Shown: positions 55,582-64,000 of the stretch, piece by piece
How positions within the stretch are numbered: position 1 is the first letter of the stretch
Layout of the letters: every line of letters begins with the position of its first letter
Assembly: GCF_000020125.1 (NCBI RefSeq)
Contig: NC_010681.1
Location: 2,294,001-2,358,000 of the forward strand
Origin: Paraburkholderia phytofirmans PsJN
GTDB taxonomy: Bacteria > Pseudomonadota > Gammaproteobacteria > Burkholderiales > Burkholderiaceae
Length of the DNA: 64,000 bases
Reading direction: 5' to 3'
Made by a program: the position numbers and the translations under genes
The notes under the pieces: generated by a model
Databases searched by the model: none
What the model was told of the DNA's origin: nothing
Seen by the model: the letters and a program-made list of their open reading frames with translations, nothing else

Positions 55582-55867
55582 TGCGGCGTGAGTTCCGGAC
55601 ATGACAGATGGGTGGACGACGCGTTGGCGTAGTGCGACAAAAACGGAGTTCGATTCGTTGCATTGCAGCGTAGCAAGACGCGCTGGCCCCGCGTTCTCAA
55701 CGTGAATTCGCTCTTGTCGCAATAACTCGCGCGGTCACCCATGCGCCACGATTCGATGGAATAATGGCGTTTCGTGCTCGCCTGGATGACTCGTAGAATT
55801 GCAGCCGGATGTGCTGCAACCCGACATCATTCAGGAGGGCGCGCTTCACCTGCAATCAGCATCTGTC
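55582..55867. other. Gap of about 290 bases
   Basis: Between the operator of the Lys-rich gene and the end of the CHASE2 gene. No gene and no clear hairpin with T-run were seen; part of it must carry the promoter of the Lys-rich gene. Confidence 0.4.
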
Positions 55868-57367
55868 TCAAGGTCCCGGCGCTTTGCCGGTGCGATCGTC
55901 GCCCTCTTCTAGCGCCTGCGCCGGCGCGTTTTCCGTTCTGCCTGGTTCGTCGGCATGAAGCAATGCGGGCGTAAGAAAGCTGCCCATGACGGCAGACAGG
56001 ATAATGAAAATCGAGGCCGCGTCGACCAGCAGCCCGAACCGGATAAAAATCAGAAAGCAGCACACCACATTGAGCAGATGCAGCAATAAGCCCAGAACGG
56101 TGGCACCCTTCGGCACGCTTCGCATGAACACCGCAAACCGCGACTGACGCTGCGGCACATACCAGATAATCAGCAGCCCGAACGTCATGATGAAGGCGCT
56201 TTCCGCCCATTTCAGCCAGGTGGGCCGGCGCAGGAAACGCTCCTCCACAATCGTCTCGATCACTTGCGCCTGGATTTCGATACCCGGCACCAGTTCCCCC
56301 AGCGCGGTCGTGCGCATGTCGGTCACACCCGCGCCGGTCAGGCCGACCAGCACGAGCTTGTTGCGGATCCGGGCCGGATCGACGCTCCCCTGCAGAACGT
56401 CGCGCGCCGACACGTAGCGGCTCAGCGTCGAGCGAATGGACGCGAAATGCAACCAGATGTCGCCGCCGGGCTGCGTGGGCACCTGCACATCCGCAACGCC
56501 TACCGCCTGCACGCCCGACGTGTCGGCAAAGACGTCGATCGCCGACGATCCGGTGGCGAGGCGGAGCATTTCCATCGGCAGACTGGGAACAAGCTTCTCC
56601 CTCAAACCCATGATGAGCGGAATACGCCGAACCACGCCCTGGTCGAGCGCCACGCTCAGCATCGCCTGTCCGTGAGCCGCCGCCTGCAATTCCGGCAAGC
56701 TGGCGAGCACATAGTCGAAGCGTTGCACCGAGTCGAGCGGATCGGCGCCGTGCACGAGGATCGGCGCACTGCGCATGTCGGTGCGGGCGGCGAGGCCGGC
56801 ATGATCGAGCGGCGCGGCGCCCAGTATGGTGGGCGCCGCGCGCAGCGAGCGCGCGAGAATGGCTTCGTGACTCGGCAGCGCCCGCAAGCCGGCGGCCAGC
56901 GCCGCCGCCGATTTCGGCAGAGCGGCGGCAATCATGTCGGGCGACGTCTGATCCGGCTCGGGCATGTAAATGTCGAGGCCGATGGCCAGTGGTTTCAGTG
57001 CGTCGATCGCATCGACGAGAGTCGCGAGCCGGTCTCGCGGCCACGGCCATTGACCGACGCTCGCCAGCGTCTCCTCGTCGATCTCCACGATGGTCACGGG
57101 TTGCGCCGTCGGCACCCGCGGGTAGTGACGCTGATACTGGTTGAACAGAATTTGCCGGGCGGTTTTGAAGGAATCGGGCAGCGCCGCGTCCAGCGCGTCG
57201 ACGAAAGCCGGGCGCGGAATGTCGCTCGGCCATTCGCTGGTCAGATTGAGCAGGCTCAGACCGAACAGCAGCGCCAGCGCCACCGGGCGCCCCTGGGCGG
57301 TCCTCAACAGACGTCTGATTCCCGCAACCCGTGGGGCGAAGTAGCGTTTCATCGACGGCAAGGCCAT
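55868..57367 (-). CDS. CHASE2-domain membrane sensor without output domain
   Basis: The 499-residue protein has an N-terminal membrane helix (about 27-43), an extracytoplasmic CHASE2 domain (about 50-375, with TIVEIDEETLASVGQWPWPRDRLA, DIYMPEPDQ and VLVGLTGAGVTDMRTTALG) and three C-terminal membrane helices (about 390-480). CHASE2 proteins normally continue into an adenylate cyclase, kinase or diguanylate cyclase domain; here only a 30-residue hydrophilic tail follows. AGGG lies ten bases before the ATG at 57367. It is the third gene of a FecR-OmpA-CHASE2 operon. Confidence 0.88.
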   Translation of the reverse strand: MALPSMKRYFAPRVAGIRRLLRTAQGRPVALALLFGLSLLNLTSEWPSDIPRPAFVDALDAALPDSFKTARQILFNQYQRHYPRVPTAQPVTIVEIDEETLASVGQWPWPRDRLATLVDAIDALKPLAIGLDIYMPEPDQTSPDMIAAALPKSAAALAAGLRALPSHEAILARSLRAAPTILGAAPLDHAGLAARTDMRSAPILVHGADPLDSVQRFDYVLASLPELQAAAHGQAMLSVALDQGVVRRIPLIMGLREKLVPSLPMEMLRLATGSSAIDVFADTSGVQAVGVADVQVPTQPGGDIWLHFASIRSTLSRYVSARDVLQGSVDPARIRNKLVLVGLTGAGVTDMRTTALGELVPGIEIQAQVIETIVEERFLRRPTWLKWAESAFIMTFGLLIIWYVPQRQSRFAVFMRSVPKGATVLGLLLHLLNVVCCFLIFIRFGLLVDAASIFIILSAVMGSFLTPALLHADEPGRTENAPAQALEEGDDRTGKAPGP

Positions 57368-57389
57368 TCAGCACCCTGACTGGCGCGGG

Positions 57390-58004
57390 TCATTGGATGG
57401 TGATGACCGCGCGCCGGTTCATGCGATGGGGAACCCCATCCGCCGTGGGGACCAGTGGCTCGCGCTTGCCGCGGGCCGCGGTCTCGATCCGTTGGGCAGG
57501 AATGCCTTGCTTGATGAGGAACGCGGCAACCGTCTGCGCCCGCTGCATGGACAGTCTGTCGTTGAATTCCTGCGAGCCTGCCAGATCGGTGTGACCGACC
57601 ACCACGAGTTGAGGCGCGGGCCAGGTCGCGAGCACGGTTTTCAGTTTCTGCACCGTGGCGGCCGACTCCGGCGCCAATTCGGTGGCGGAGTCGAACAGGA
57701 AAAAGATCGTGAATGTCATGGGCCGCGGCGGCCGGGCCGCGAGCAGTTCGCCATAGCGTGCCTGCACGGTGGACTGGCTATCCACCGTCGGCTCGATGCT
57801 GCCGCCTTTGGTGACGTCGACGCCGGCGTAAGCCTTGTCGATGGTCTGCTCTCCGGTGGCGCTGCGGACCACGACCGCGCCGACCTTGCCGTCGGGATCC
57901 GGCAATAAAATAATTTTGTCCGGAGTACTACACGCGGCCAGAGAAGCTAGCATGATGAATGCCGCTGCCCATGCCAGCCCATAACGTCGGATCGAGGCCT
58001 TCAA
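57390..58004 (-). CDS. OmpA-like lipoprotein
   Basis: The 204-residue protein has a lipoprotein signal (AAAFIMLASLAAC, lipobox LAAC) and a C-terminal OmpA domain with FFLFDSATELAPES, VVVGHTDLAGSQEFNDRLSMQRAQTVAAFL and the peptidoglycan-binding NRRAVI. It is anchored to the outer membrane and should bind peptidoglycan. The start is a TTG at 58004 that overlaps the FecR stop in TTGA; the signal sequence needs this start. It lies between the FecR and CHASE2 genes. Confidence 0.88.
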   Translation of the reverse strand: MKASIRRYGLAWAAAFIMLASLAACSTPDKIILLPDPDGKVGAVVVRSATGEQTIDKAYAGVDVTKGGSIEPTVDSQSTVQARYGELLAARPPRPMTFTIFFLFDSATELAPESAATVQKLKTVLATWPAPQLVVVGHTDLAGSQEFNDRLSMQRAQTVAAFLIKQGIPAQRIETAARGKREPLVPTADGVPHRMNRRAVITIQ

Positions 58005-58468
58005 CGCGCCCCCTCCCCTTTATCGCCGACTTCGATGATGAACTCGGTGCCGCGCACGCCGAGCGTCGTGGTCGGCGTGCTGAAACGCACGGCGTCCGGA
58101 TTTGCCTTCGCCAGCTTGCCGGAAATCACGGCGAGAGAACCGCGTTTCACGGAAGCGTCGAGCACGCCGCCATGGGTCGTGGTATTGAAGGCGAATTGAT
58201 TGAGGTCGAGAATGGTGTCGGCGCCGGCCGAGAGTTGAGTGGTGTCGCGCAGCGTGATGCCGACGGAGGACTGCGGGCCGGTCACGATCCGATCCTTGCC
58301 ATACACCTCGCTGCCGATAGCCGCGCCCGAACTTGCTCCGGAGCGCTCGATCTGCACGGTGCCCTTGACCGTCTTGACCACACCTGCGGCATCGTCGGCC
58401 AGTGCGTCCGCGAGAGTCAGGCATCCGCAGGCGAGGAGCAACGCATAGTGAGCGGCTTGGAGACGCAT
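58001..58468 (-). CDS. FecR-domain periplasmic protein
   Basis: A 155-residue protein with a signal peptide (LQAAHYALLLACGCLTLADALA) and a FecR domain: VVKTVKGTVQIER, GSEVYGKDRIVTGPQSSVGITLRDTTQLSAGADTILDL, then TLGVRGTEFIIEVG. Unlike FecR of iron uptake it has no cytoplasmic anti-sigma part. It heads the operon with OmpA-like and CHASE2 proteins, a combination often found before adenylate cyclases. The ATG at 58468 is chosen for its signal peptide; the frame is open to 58549. Confidence 0.85.
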   Translation of the reverse strand: MRLQAAHYALLLACGCLTLADALADDAAGVVKTVKGTVQIERSGASSGAAIGSEVYGKDRIVTGPQSSVGITLRDTTQLSAGADTILDLNQFAFNTTTHGGVLDASVKRGSLAVISGKLAKANPDAVRFSTPTTTLGVRGTEFIIEVGDKGEGAR

Positions 58469-58790
58469 CGGTGGCACCTGATGGCGAAAACGCTGCATTC
58501 CGCGCGACAGCGCGGCTCCCTGATGTCGGCGGAGACTTCTGTGCGGCATCCATCAGACTAGCGCCGTGCCCCGGGTGACTCTGTGCGCTTCCGCGCATAT
58601 CGCCCAGAGACGCTCCATTGGCAGCCGGTTCGCGCCGGCATGCCTCTCGCTTTAGGGTTAACCCATTCAGAACCGCGCATCAAACTGCATACAGTTCTTG
58701 CATACGACCCTGCTTCAGACGCGGGGGTAGTGCCGCCCGGGGACTTCCGGCGGTGCTTCCTCAGTTCCACGAACTCAACGGAGATGAAAG
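58469..58790. other. Divergent promoter region of the FecR operon and the permease gene
   Basis: About 320 bases without a gene. A GG-N10-GC spacing occurs at 58620-58633 (TTGGCAGCCGGTTCGC), which is weakly sigma-54-like but too common in GC-rich DNA to call. Confidence 0.4.
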
Positions 58791-60248
58791 ATGGAAATCC
58801 GCGACCCTTCGCCCGGCCTTTACAACGAAGATCTCGCCCCTTCGAGGGTGCGCAACTGGGGGGCCTTCAGCATCTTCAACGTCTGGACCTCCGATGTGCA
58901 CAGTCTCTGGGGCTACTACCTCGCCGCCAGCCTGTTCCTGCTGTGCGGCACGTTCACCAACTTCGTGCTGGCGATCGGAATCGGCTCGCTGGTGATCTTC
59001 GCGCTGATGAACCTGATCGGCTACGCCGGCGAGAAGACCGGCGTGCCTTATCCGGTACTGGCGCGCGCGTCCTTCGGCGTGTGGGGCGCCAATCTTGCGG
59101 CGCTGGTGCGCGCCGTGGTGGCCTGCTTCTGGTACGGCGCGCAGACGGCCGCGGCCGCGGGCGCGCTGGTCGCGCTGCTCATCCGCAACGACAGCCTGAT
59201 GACGTTCTACAAGGGCACGCACTTCCTCGGCCACTCGGGACTGGAGGTGATCTGTTACGTGGTCATCTGGGCGCTGCAGTTGCTCATCATCCAGAAGGGC
59301 ATGGAGACGGTGCGCAAGTTTCAGGACTGGGCCGGCCCGGCAGTGTGGGTCGCGATGCTGATTCTGGCGATCGGGCTGTGCGTGAAGGCCGGCGGCTTCT
59401 CTTTCTCGCACGGCATTCCGATGGACGTGCTGCTCGACAAAACCAAAGATGCCGGTGTCAGCGGTGAGCCGGGCTCGTTCTGGGCGCTGATGGCAGTGGG
59501 CGCGACCTGGATCACTTACTTCGCGGCGCTGTACCTGAATTTCTGCGACTTCTCGCGCTACGCCAGGAATCGCGATGCCGTGAAGAAAGGCAATCTGTGG
59601 GGTCTGCCGGTCAATCTGATCGCGTTCTCGCTGGTGGCCGGCATCACCACCATCGCCGCCTTCAAGGTGTACGGCGAGGTGCTGCTGCACCCCGAGCAGA
59701 TCTCCGCCAAGTTCGACAGCTGGGTACTGGCGCTCATCGCGGCGCTGACCTTCGCGGTCGCCACGCTGGGCATCAACGTGGTCGCCAATTTCGTCTCGGC
59801 CGCGTTCGACATCTCCAACGTGTTCCCCAGGCAGATCAGCTTCAAGAAGGGCGGCTATATTGCCGCGGCCATCGCGCTGGTGCTCTACCCGTTCGCGCCG
59901 TGGGAAGGCAACGCCGCGCACTTCGTCAACGCCATCGGCGCGACGATGGGCCCTTTGCTGGGGATCATTCTGGTGGACTACTATCTGGTCGCCAAGGGCA
60001 ACATCAACGTTGCAGCGCTCTATCAGGAGTATGGCGAGTACCGTTACGAAGGCGGCTGGAACGTCAACGCGTTGATCGCGGCAGCGATCGGCAGCGTGTT
60101 TTCGACCTTTCTGCCGAACTTCACCACGCTGCTGCCGGTCTGGTGGAATACCTATGGCTGGTTCTTCGGCGTGCTGATCGGCGGCGGCACGTATCTGATC
60201 ATGGCGACGCTGCGGCCACGCGCGGCCGTCGCGCCGACCCGCGCTTAA
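58791..60248 (+). CDS. NCS1-family permease (cytosine/allantoin/hydantoin type)
   Basis: The 485-residue protein has twelve predicted membrane helices and NCS1 landmarks: NWGAFSIFNVWTSDVHSLWGYYLAASLF, FWYGAQTAAAAGALVALL, the Na+/substrate region ITYFAALYLNFCDFSRYARN, and ANFVSAAFDISNVFPR. The family imports nucleobases, allantoin, hydantoins or thiamine precursors. GGAG precedes the ATG. Such permeases commonly accompany DUF917 and hydantoin-racemase genes, which are found 10 kb upstream here. Confidence 0.9.
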   Translation: MEIRDPSPGLYNEDLAPSRVRNWGAFSIFNVWTSDVHSLWGYYLAASLFLLCGTFTNFVLAIGIGSLVIFALMNLIGYAGEKTGVPYPVLARASFGVWGANLAALVRAVVACFWYGAQTAAAAGALVALLIRNDSLMTFYKGTHFLGHSGLEVICYVVIWALQLLIIQKGMETVRKFQDWAGPAVWVAMLILAIGLCVKAGGFSFSHGIPMDVLLDKTKDAGVSGEPGSFWALMAVGATWITYFAALYLNFCDFSRYARNRDAVKKGNLWGLPVNLIAFSLVAGITTIAAFKVYGEVLLHPEQISAKFDSWVLALIAALTFAVATLGINVVANFVSAAFDISNVFPRQISFKKGGYIAAAIALVLYPFAPWEGNAAHFVNAIGATMGPLLGIILVDYYLVAKGNINVAALYQEYGEYRYEGGWNVNALIAAAIGSVFSTFLPNFTTLLPVWWNTYGWFFGVLIGGGTYLIMATLRPRAAVAPTRA

Positions 60249-60380
60249 GGGTTCTCGTGGGCTGGACGCGGTGCCGCGCGTTCAGCCCCAGGTGGATCAA
60301 GCATTAGCTTGCGCTGCAGCGCGCAGGCGGACTGGCCGTCGCGATAGTCGTGATAGTCGTAATAGTCGCGCCTGATTTGT

Positions 60381-61751
60381 TCACGGGTTGATCTGCCCTG
60401 CTGCAATGTCTTCCAGCGATCTTCCGCGCGTCGGTACGCCCATGAGCAACACCGCCGCCGCACCGATCAGCAGCACCAGCGTCGTCGCCCCGAACACGCC
60501 GGCAAAACCCAGCCGCGGGTAGACATACCCGACGAGGATAGGCGCGGCGATCGCGCCCAGCCGGCCAATCGACGATGCGAGCCCGGTGCCGGTCGCGCGC
60601 ACGTCGGTGGGAAAGACCTCGGGGGTATAGGCATAAACGCCGGCATAGGTGCCGTTCATGAAGAACGAAAGCAGGATGCCCGACACCATGATGCCGGTAT
60701 CCGTACCCGTCAACGCGAGCCCAAGCGCCGAGATGCCGCCCAATATCATGTACGACGCAATCGTCGCCTGCCGGCCGATCTTCTCGTTGAGCCACGCGCC
60801 CGAAAAGTAGCCGGGAATCTGCGCGATGTAAATCACGAGCGAATACGAAAAACTTCGCGTGATCGTCATTCCGTTCTGAACCAGCAAGCCGGGAATCCAC
60901 GTGAAAAACGCGTAATAGCTGAACGTGATGGACAGCCACATCAGCCACGTCATGGCCGTGATGCGCGCGAGCTTCGCGGCCCATAACGCCTTGACGTTCG
61001 CGATGATCGAAGCCCGTCCGGCCGCGAGCGGAACGGCTTCCTCGCGCGCGGCAGGCAGCGGCTCCAGTTGCACGCCGGCTTTCAGCACTTCCGCTTCCAT
61101 TCGCGACACGATCGCATCGGCTTCCGCGTGGCGGTCGCGCGCCTCGAGCCAGCGCGGCGACTCGGGCAATGCGCGGCGCCACCAGAGCAGCATCACGATG
61201 GGCAGTGCGGTGATGACCATGACCGCGCGCCATGCATTGGGTGCGAGAGGGATCACCAGATAGCCGAGCAATGCCGCCGCCACGAAGCCAAACGAGAAGA
61301 ATCCCGCGAGGCTGCCGGTGAAACTGCCGCGATACCGTCGCGCCACGAACTCCGAAAGAAACGGCGCGACGATGGCGCTTTCCGCTCCCGTCCCCAGGCC
61401 GGCGACAATACGCGTCGCCAGAAAAAAGCCCCAGTCGTTCGCGAGCGCGCTGGCAAGAGAGGCGACACAATAGATCACGAGCGCATACATCATGACCTTG
61501 CGTCGGCCGATGACGTCGCCGAGCATGCCCGCGAGCATCGCGCCGACGAAATAGCCCATGAACGTACCGCTTCCCAGCACGCCGGTCTGCACGCTCGTCA
61601 AAACCCATTGCGTACGCAACACCGGCAGCAGAAACGCGAGCACGGCGGCGTCCATCGCGTCGAAGGTATAACCGAGGCCGCCCATCAGCAGCAGACGGCG
61701 GTGAAAACCTGAAAACGGCAAACGCTCGATACGGGCGGCAATCATCGACAT
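60381..61751 (-). CDS. MFS transporter of the sugar/metabolite symporter group
   Basis: The 456-residue carrier has twelve predicted helices and motifs of the SP/MHS-like group: GDVIGRRKVMMY after helix 2, PESPRWLEARDRH after helix 6 and PEVFPTDVRATGTGLASSIGR near helix 10. GGAG lies seven bases before the ATG at 61751; an in-frame TTG precedes it. It follows the amidohydrolase gene by 60 bases, so both are cotranscribed and the carrier probably imports the substrate of the hydrolase. Confidence 0.9.
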   Translation of the reverse strand: MSMIAARIERLPFSGFHRRLLLMGGLGYTFDAMDAAVLAFLLPVLRTQWVLTSVQTGVLGSGTFMGYFVGAMLAGMLGDVIGRRKVMMYALVIYCVASLASALANDWGFFLATRIVAGLGTGAESAIVAPFLSEFVARRYRGSFTGSLAGFFSFGFVAAALLGYLVIPLAPNAWRAVMVITALPIVMLLWWRRALPESPRWLEARDRHAEADAIVSRMEAEVLKAGVQLEPLPAAREEAVPLAAGRASIIANVKALWAAKLARITAMTWLMWLSITFSYYAFFTWIPGLLVQNGMTITRSFSYSLVIYIAQIPGYFSGAWLNEKIGRQATIASYMILGGISALGLALTGTDTGIMVSGILLSFFMNGTYAGVYAYTPEVFPTDVRATGTGLASSIGRLGAIAAPILVGYVYPRLGFAGVFGATTLVLLIGAAAVLLMGVPTRGRSLEDIAAGQINP

Positions 61752-61810
61752 GGGCAAACTCCGATCAGGACACGAGGGCGGCGCGCACGCGCGCTCATAC
61801 GCTTAAGCGG

Positions 61811-63061
61811 TCAGGCGCTTTCGAGTTCGTTGACGAAGATCCGGCCGTCCTTCATGACGAGCGGTATATGCTCGCCCTGCCCCAACAGGCAATCGACGGA
61901 CTTCAAAGGATTGCCGTCGACCACCAGCACATCCGCATGCGCGCCCGGCATGATTCTGCCGAGCTTGTCCTGCATGCCGAGCACTTCCGCGCCGACGAGC
62001 GTCGCGCTCGCGATCACTTCGGCCGGCGACATGACGTCGGCCAGAATCCGGAACTCATCGCTTTGCAACCGCTGCGCCTCGCCGAGCAGATCCGTGCCGA
62101 AGCCCATCTTCACGCCGGCGCGCTTCATGATTTCGATCGACTGCAGACCGGCGCCATGCACGTCCGCGACCTTTGCAATGCTGGCCGGCGGCAGTCCGTA
62201 TTTCTCGCCTTCGCTTGCAAGGGCGTCGTAAGTGACGAGGGTCGGCACGACATACGCGCCGTGCTCCGCGACGAGGCGCGCGGTCTCCTCGTCGATCAGG
62301 TTGCCGTGTTCGATCGTGCGCACGCCGCAGCGCACGGCGCGCGCGATTGCCGCGGGCGTGTAGGCATGCGCGAGCACATACGTGCCGCGTCCCTCTGCTT
62401 CGGCGACGATGGCGCGGATCTCATCTTCGGAGTAACCAAAAGCGCCGACGGGATCCGTAGGTGAAGCCACCCCGCCCGACGCCATGATCTTGATCTGGTC
62501 CGCGCCCATCTGCAGTTCCTCGCGCACGGCGCGGCGCACTTCATCGACGCCGTCCGCCACGCGGCCGAGCGCACCCACGCGCACGCAGCATCCGCAAGGG
62601 GCATCGGGCGGCATGTAATCGGAGCGGGCGCGCGGATCGGCGTGACCGCCCGTCTGGCTCAACGCGCGGCCGGACACAAACAGGCGCGGACCTTCGATCA
62701 ACCCCGACTCGACCGCCTGCTTGAATGGATACCCTGCTCCGCCCGCGTCGCGCACGGTGGTAAAGCCGCGGCGCAGCATCGCGCGCATGATCGGCACGGC
62801 GCGGAGCGTGACGAGCACGTTGGGCAGCGTGGCCACGCGCGGCAAGTTGAATTCGATGGCAACGACATGCACGTGCAGATCGATCAGACCCGGCATGATC
62901 GTTTTGCCTTTGACGTCGATCACATGCGCTTTGCTGCTATTGATCGGCTTGTCGGACACTTCGCGCACGAAGCCATCCTCGATGAGAATTTCAAAGCCTT
63001 CCAGCAGATCAGCACGGGTGGGATCGAGAAGCGCGCCGTTACGTAGGACGAAGGTGGTCAA
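61811..63061 (-). CDS. Metal-dependent amidohydrolase (prolidase/Xaa-dipeptidase-like)
   Basis: The 416-residue enzyme has the amidohydrolase metal ligands: DLHVH, the carboxylated-Lys region QIKIMASGG, HAYTP, RTIEHGN and the Asp in GFGTDLLGE. A second feature, ALSQTGGHAD and PCGCCVRV, matches the imidazolonepropionase-like prolidase subgroup that cleaves Xaa-Arg/Lys or Xaa-Pro dipeptides. The start is a TTG (63061) preceded by an ideal AAGGAG at seven bases. The MFS gene follows 60 bases downstream. Confidence 0.88.
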   Translation of the reverse strand: MTTFVLRNGALLDPTRADLLEGFEILIEDGFVREVSDKPINSSKAHVIDVKGKTIMPGLIDLHVHVVAIEFNLPRVATLPNVLVTLRAVPIMRAMLRRGFTTVRDAGGAGYPFKQAVESGLIEGPRLFVSGRALSQTGGHADPRARSDYMPPDAPCGCCVRVGALGRVADGVDEVRRAVREELQMGADQIKIMASGGVASPTDPVGAFGYSEDEIRAIVAEAEGRGTYVLAHAYTPAAIARAVRCGVRTIEHGNLIDEETARLVAEHGAYVVPTLVTYDALASEGEKYGLPPASIAKVADVHGAGLQSIEIMKRAGVKMGFGTDLLGEAQRLQSDEFRILADVMSPAEVIASATLVGAEVLGMQDKLGRIMPGAHADVLVVDGNPLKSVDCLLGQGEHIPLVMKDGRIFVNELESA

Positions 63062-63406
63062 CTGGTATCTCCTTCAGGTTTCGATCGCAGCGCACCGCAC
63101 ACGGGCCTCGCTTCGAGTAGCGAGGCTGGCGTTTGGAAGCGCTGCCGGACTATTCGTCAGGACAGATCTCGCACGCATTAAGTATGCGCTGACAAACCCA
63201 TGCCGCAAAGCAGATCGAAAAAAAGCTTTTCCCACATGTTGATCTTTCGTGGGCCTGAGCATTAAGATGGGCACCTCGGCGCACGGCATCCCGTACAAAT
63301 GCACGATGACGTCGCGCAGCCGACACCACTTAATTGATCCTGCTCGCCGTGCGAGGCCAACGGATCAGGTTCCCAGCCAGGCAGCAAGCTCAGCCAGGAG
63401 ACGACG
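63062..63406. other. Divergent promoter region
   Basis: About 345 bases between the amidohydrolase and the small gene at 63407. Open frames here are short and lack support. No strong repeat noticed. Confidence 0.4.
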
Positions 63407-63613
63407 ATGCTCAGTCCACACGAATTTGCGACCCTCATGTTGCTCAGGGATGCACCGGATCTGCTGAGTCTGGACGGGGCCGATCTGGAAGCGCTTCTGG
63501 AGCGCCAACTCGTGACGCTGGAAGACCTCGCTTCCGGGCAGCAACGCCCGCTCATTACCGCTGACGGACAAATATTTCTGAAGGTCGCCGCTCGTCTCCT
63601 GAACGACGAATGA
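63407..63613 (+). CDS. Small acidic helical protein
   Basis: A 68-residue protein, MLSPHEFATLMLLRDAPDLL then LDGADLEALLERQLVTLEDL, all-helical in pattern, with AGGAG seven bases before the ATG. I have the impression of similar proteins in Burkholderia. A second small gene follows at 41 bases. Function unknown. Confidence 0.7.
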   Translation: MLSPHEFATLMLLRDAPDLLSLDGADLEALLERQLVTLEDLASGQQRPLITADGQIFLKVAARLLNDE

Positions 63614-63653
63614 CACGTATCGCTTGATCAGTTGCACAGTCGAGGAGTGTTGC

Positions 63654-63812
63654 ATGGCCGAATCGGCGGCGGGAATCGTCGTGGGTCTATGCGGGTTGAG
63701 CGTCGCCATGCTGCTGGTCGCCGGACATTATTGGCGCGAGATGAGCAGGCGGCGGCAGCTCAAGCGGATGGACCATCGCGACTGCTGGGAAGTGATGCGC
63801 CACCGGCGCTGA
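63654..63812 (+). CDS. Small single-helix membrane protein
   Basis: A 52-residue protein with one membrane helix (AAGIVVGLCGLSVAMLLVAGHYW) and a basic cytoplasmic tail (EMSRRRQLKRMDHRD). GAGGAG precedes the ATG at 63654. It is in tandem with the small gene before it. Function unknown. Confidence 0.6.
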   Translation: MAESAAGIVVGLCGLSVAMLLVAGHYWREMSRRRQLKRMDHRDCWEVMRHRR

Positions 63813-63892
63813 AGCGCACTGGCCGATGCGGTGCTTGTGGTGCACGCGCTGCTCGCGTTGTTCATCGTGTGCGGGTTCGTCGCGATCTGGCT
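63813..63892 (+). pseudogene. Fragment resembling the N-terminus of DUF2784
   Basis: Directly after the previous stop codon and in the same frame the bases read LADAVLVVHALLALFIV then CGFVAIWLLE, which resembles the first membrane helix of DUF2784 proteins. There is no start codon, and the similarity ends near 63892. Recognition is by eye only. Confidence 0.4.
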
Positions 63893-64000
63893 ACTTGAAA
63901 AAAGTATAAGTGGCGATGTAAGGCGAGCTGCCCATCGCATGTTCGACGGTGCATGGCGCGGTCGGCGCAACGCCGCCTGCGGTCATCGTGCGTTGCACGT
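63891..64000 (-). CDS. 3' end of a gene running off the window
   Basis: The minus frame ending at the TAG at 63891-63893 is open to the window edge and gives TAGGVAPTAPCTVEHAMG followed by SSPYIATYTFFK at the C-terminus. The Thr/Ala/Pro-rich and aromatic end looks like real protein rather than a shadow. The family is not recognisable from 36 residues. Confidence 0.4.
   Translation of the reverse strand, partial: VQRTMTAGGVAPTAPCTVEHAMGSSPYIATYTFFK

Noticed and set aside
55827..57374. 515-codon minus-strand open frame overlapping the CHASE2 gene
   Set aside because: Arg/Ala-rich out-of-frame shadow; the neighbouring frame carries clear CHASE2 motifs, membrane helices and a ribosome-binding site.
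58619..58633. TTGGCAGCCGGTTCGC as sigma-54 promoter of the NCS1 permease
   Set aside because: Only the GG and GC positions and part of the -24 box fit; such matches are frequent in GC-rich DNA.

Overview
The window is GC-rich chromosomal DNA of a beta-proteobacterium, most likely Paraburkholderia or Burkholderia. This rests on DgdA/DgdR of the Burkholderia cepacia type, a beta-proteobacterial gene repertoire (IlvD, AcnB, KatG, Tim44-like protein, small Burkholderia-type proteins) and strong GC bias in third codon positions. No rRNA, tRNA, CRISPR array or intact insertion sequence was seen. The layout is mostly short operons with many LysR-type and other regulators, broken in several places by decayed genes.

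Left part (1-22 kb): the 3' end of a multi-haem cytochrome c; a thiamine-diphosphate pyruvate-oxidase-like enzyme with a small hydrophilic protein; a KfrA-like DNA-binding gene divergent from a tyrosine recombinase, with two palindromes between them; ilvD; an anti-sigma-like gene coupled to a DUF1571 gene; a lipoprotein; a yybP-ykoY (Mn2+) riboswitch in front of a UPF0016/GDT1-type Mn exporter; GFA, DUF1810 and binding-protein genes; a manganese catalase; the divergent dgdR/dgdA pair; and acnB followed by a terminator that appears to lie in an IS3-type remnant.

Middle part (22-44 kb): an HxlR regulator with a short-chain dehydrogenase, a membrane protein and a quinone-oxidoreductase-like enzyme; a MarR regulator, a sulfatase-type hydrolase and an MFS carrier; a scar where two truncated genes are joined; D-lactate dehydrogenase with a LysR regulator; a stress-protein group (UspA, GYD protein); RlpA; two adjacent decayed genes (AhpD-like and RidA-like); Tim44-like, CBS and NhaR-like genes. 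At 38.7-44.0 kb lies a D-amino-acid locus resembling Pseudomonas dauBAR: periplasmic binding protein, FAD D-amino-acid dehydrogenase and aminotransferase on one strand, ornithine-cyclodeaminase homologue and YheO/DauR-type regulator on the other.

Right part (44-64 kb): a three-gene operon of a sigma-54 activator with an unusual long helical C-terminal half, a DUF917 protein and a hydantoin/Asp-Glu-racemase-like protein whose first catalytic cysteine is displaced. Just downstream lies a perfect sigma-54 promoter (48959-48975) preceded by inverted repeats that look like activator sites, reading into about 700 bases with no recognisable gene; this is the most intriguing signal in the window. Then come katG with an enlarged loop, nnrU, small proteins, a NUDIX hydrolase, a lysine-rich basic protein with a perfect 13-bp operator-like repeat, a FecR-OmpA-CHASE2 operon whose CHASE2 protein has no output domain, an NCS1 permease, an MFS carrier with an amidohydrolase, and two small proteins. 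The right edge carries a DUF2784-like remnant and the 3' end of a gene that leaves the window.
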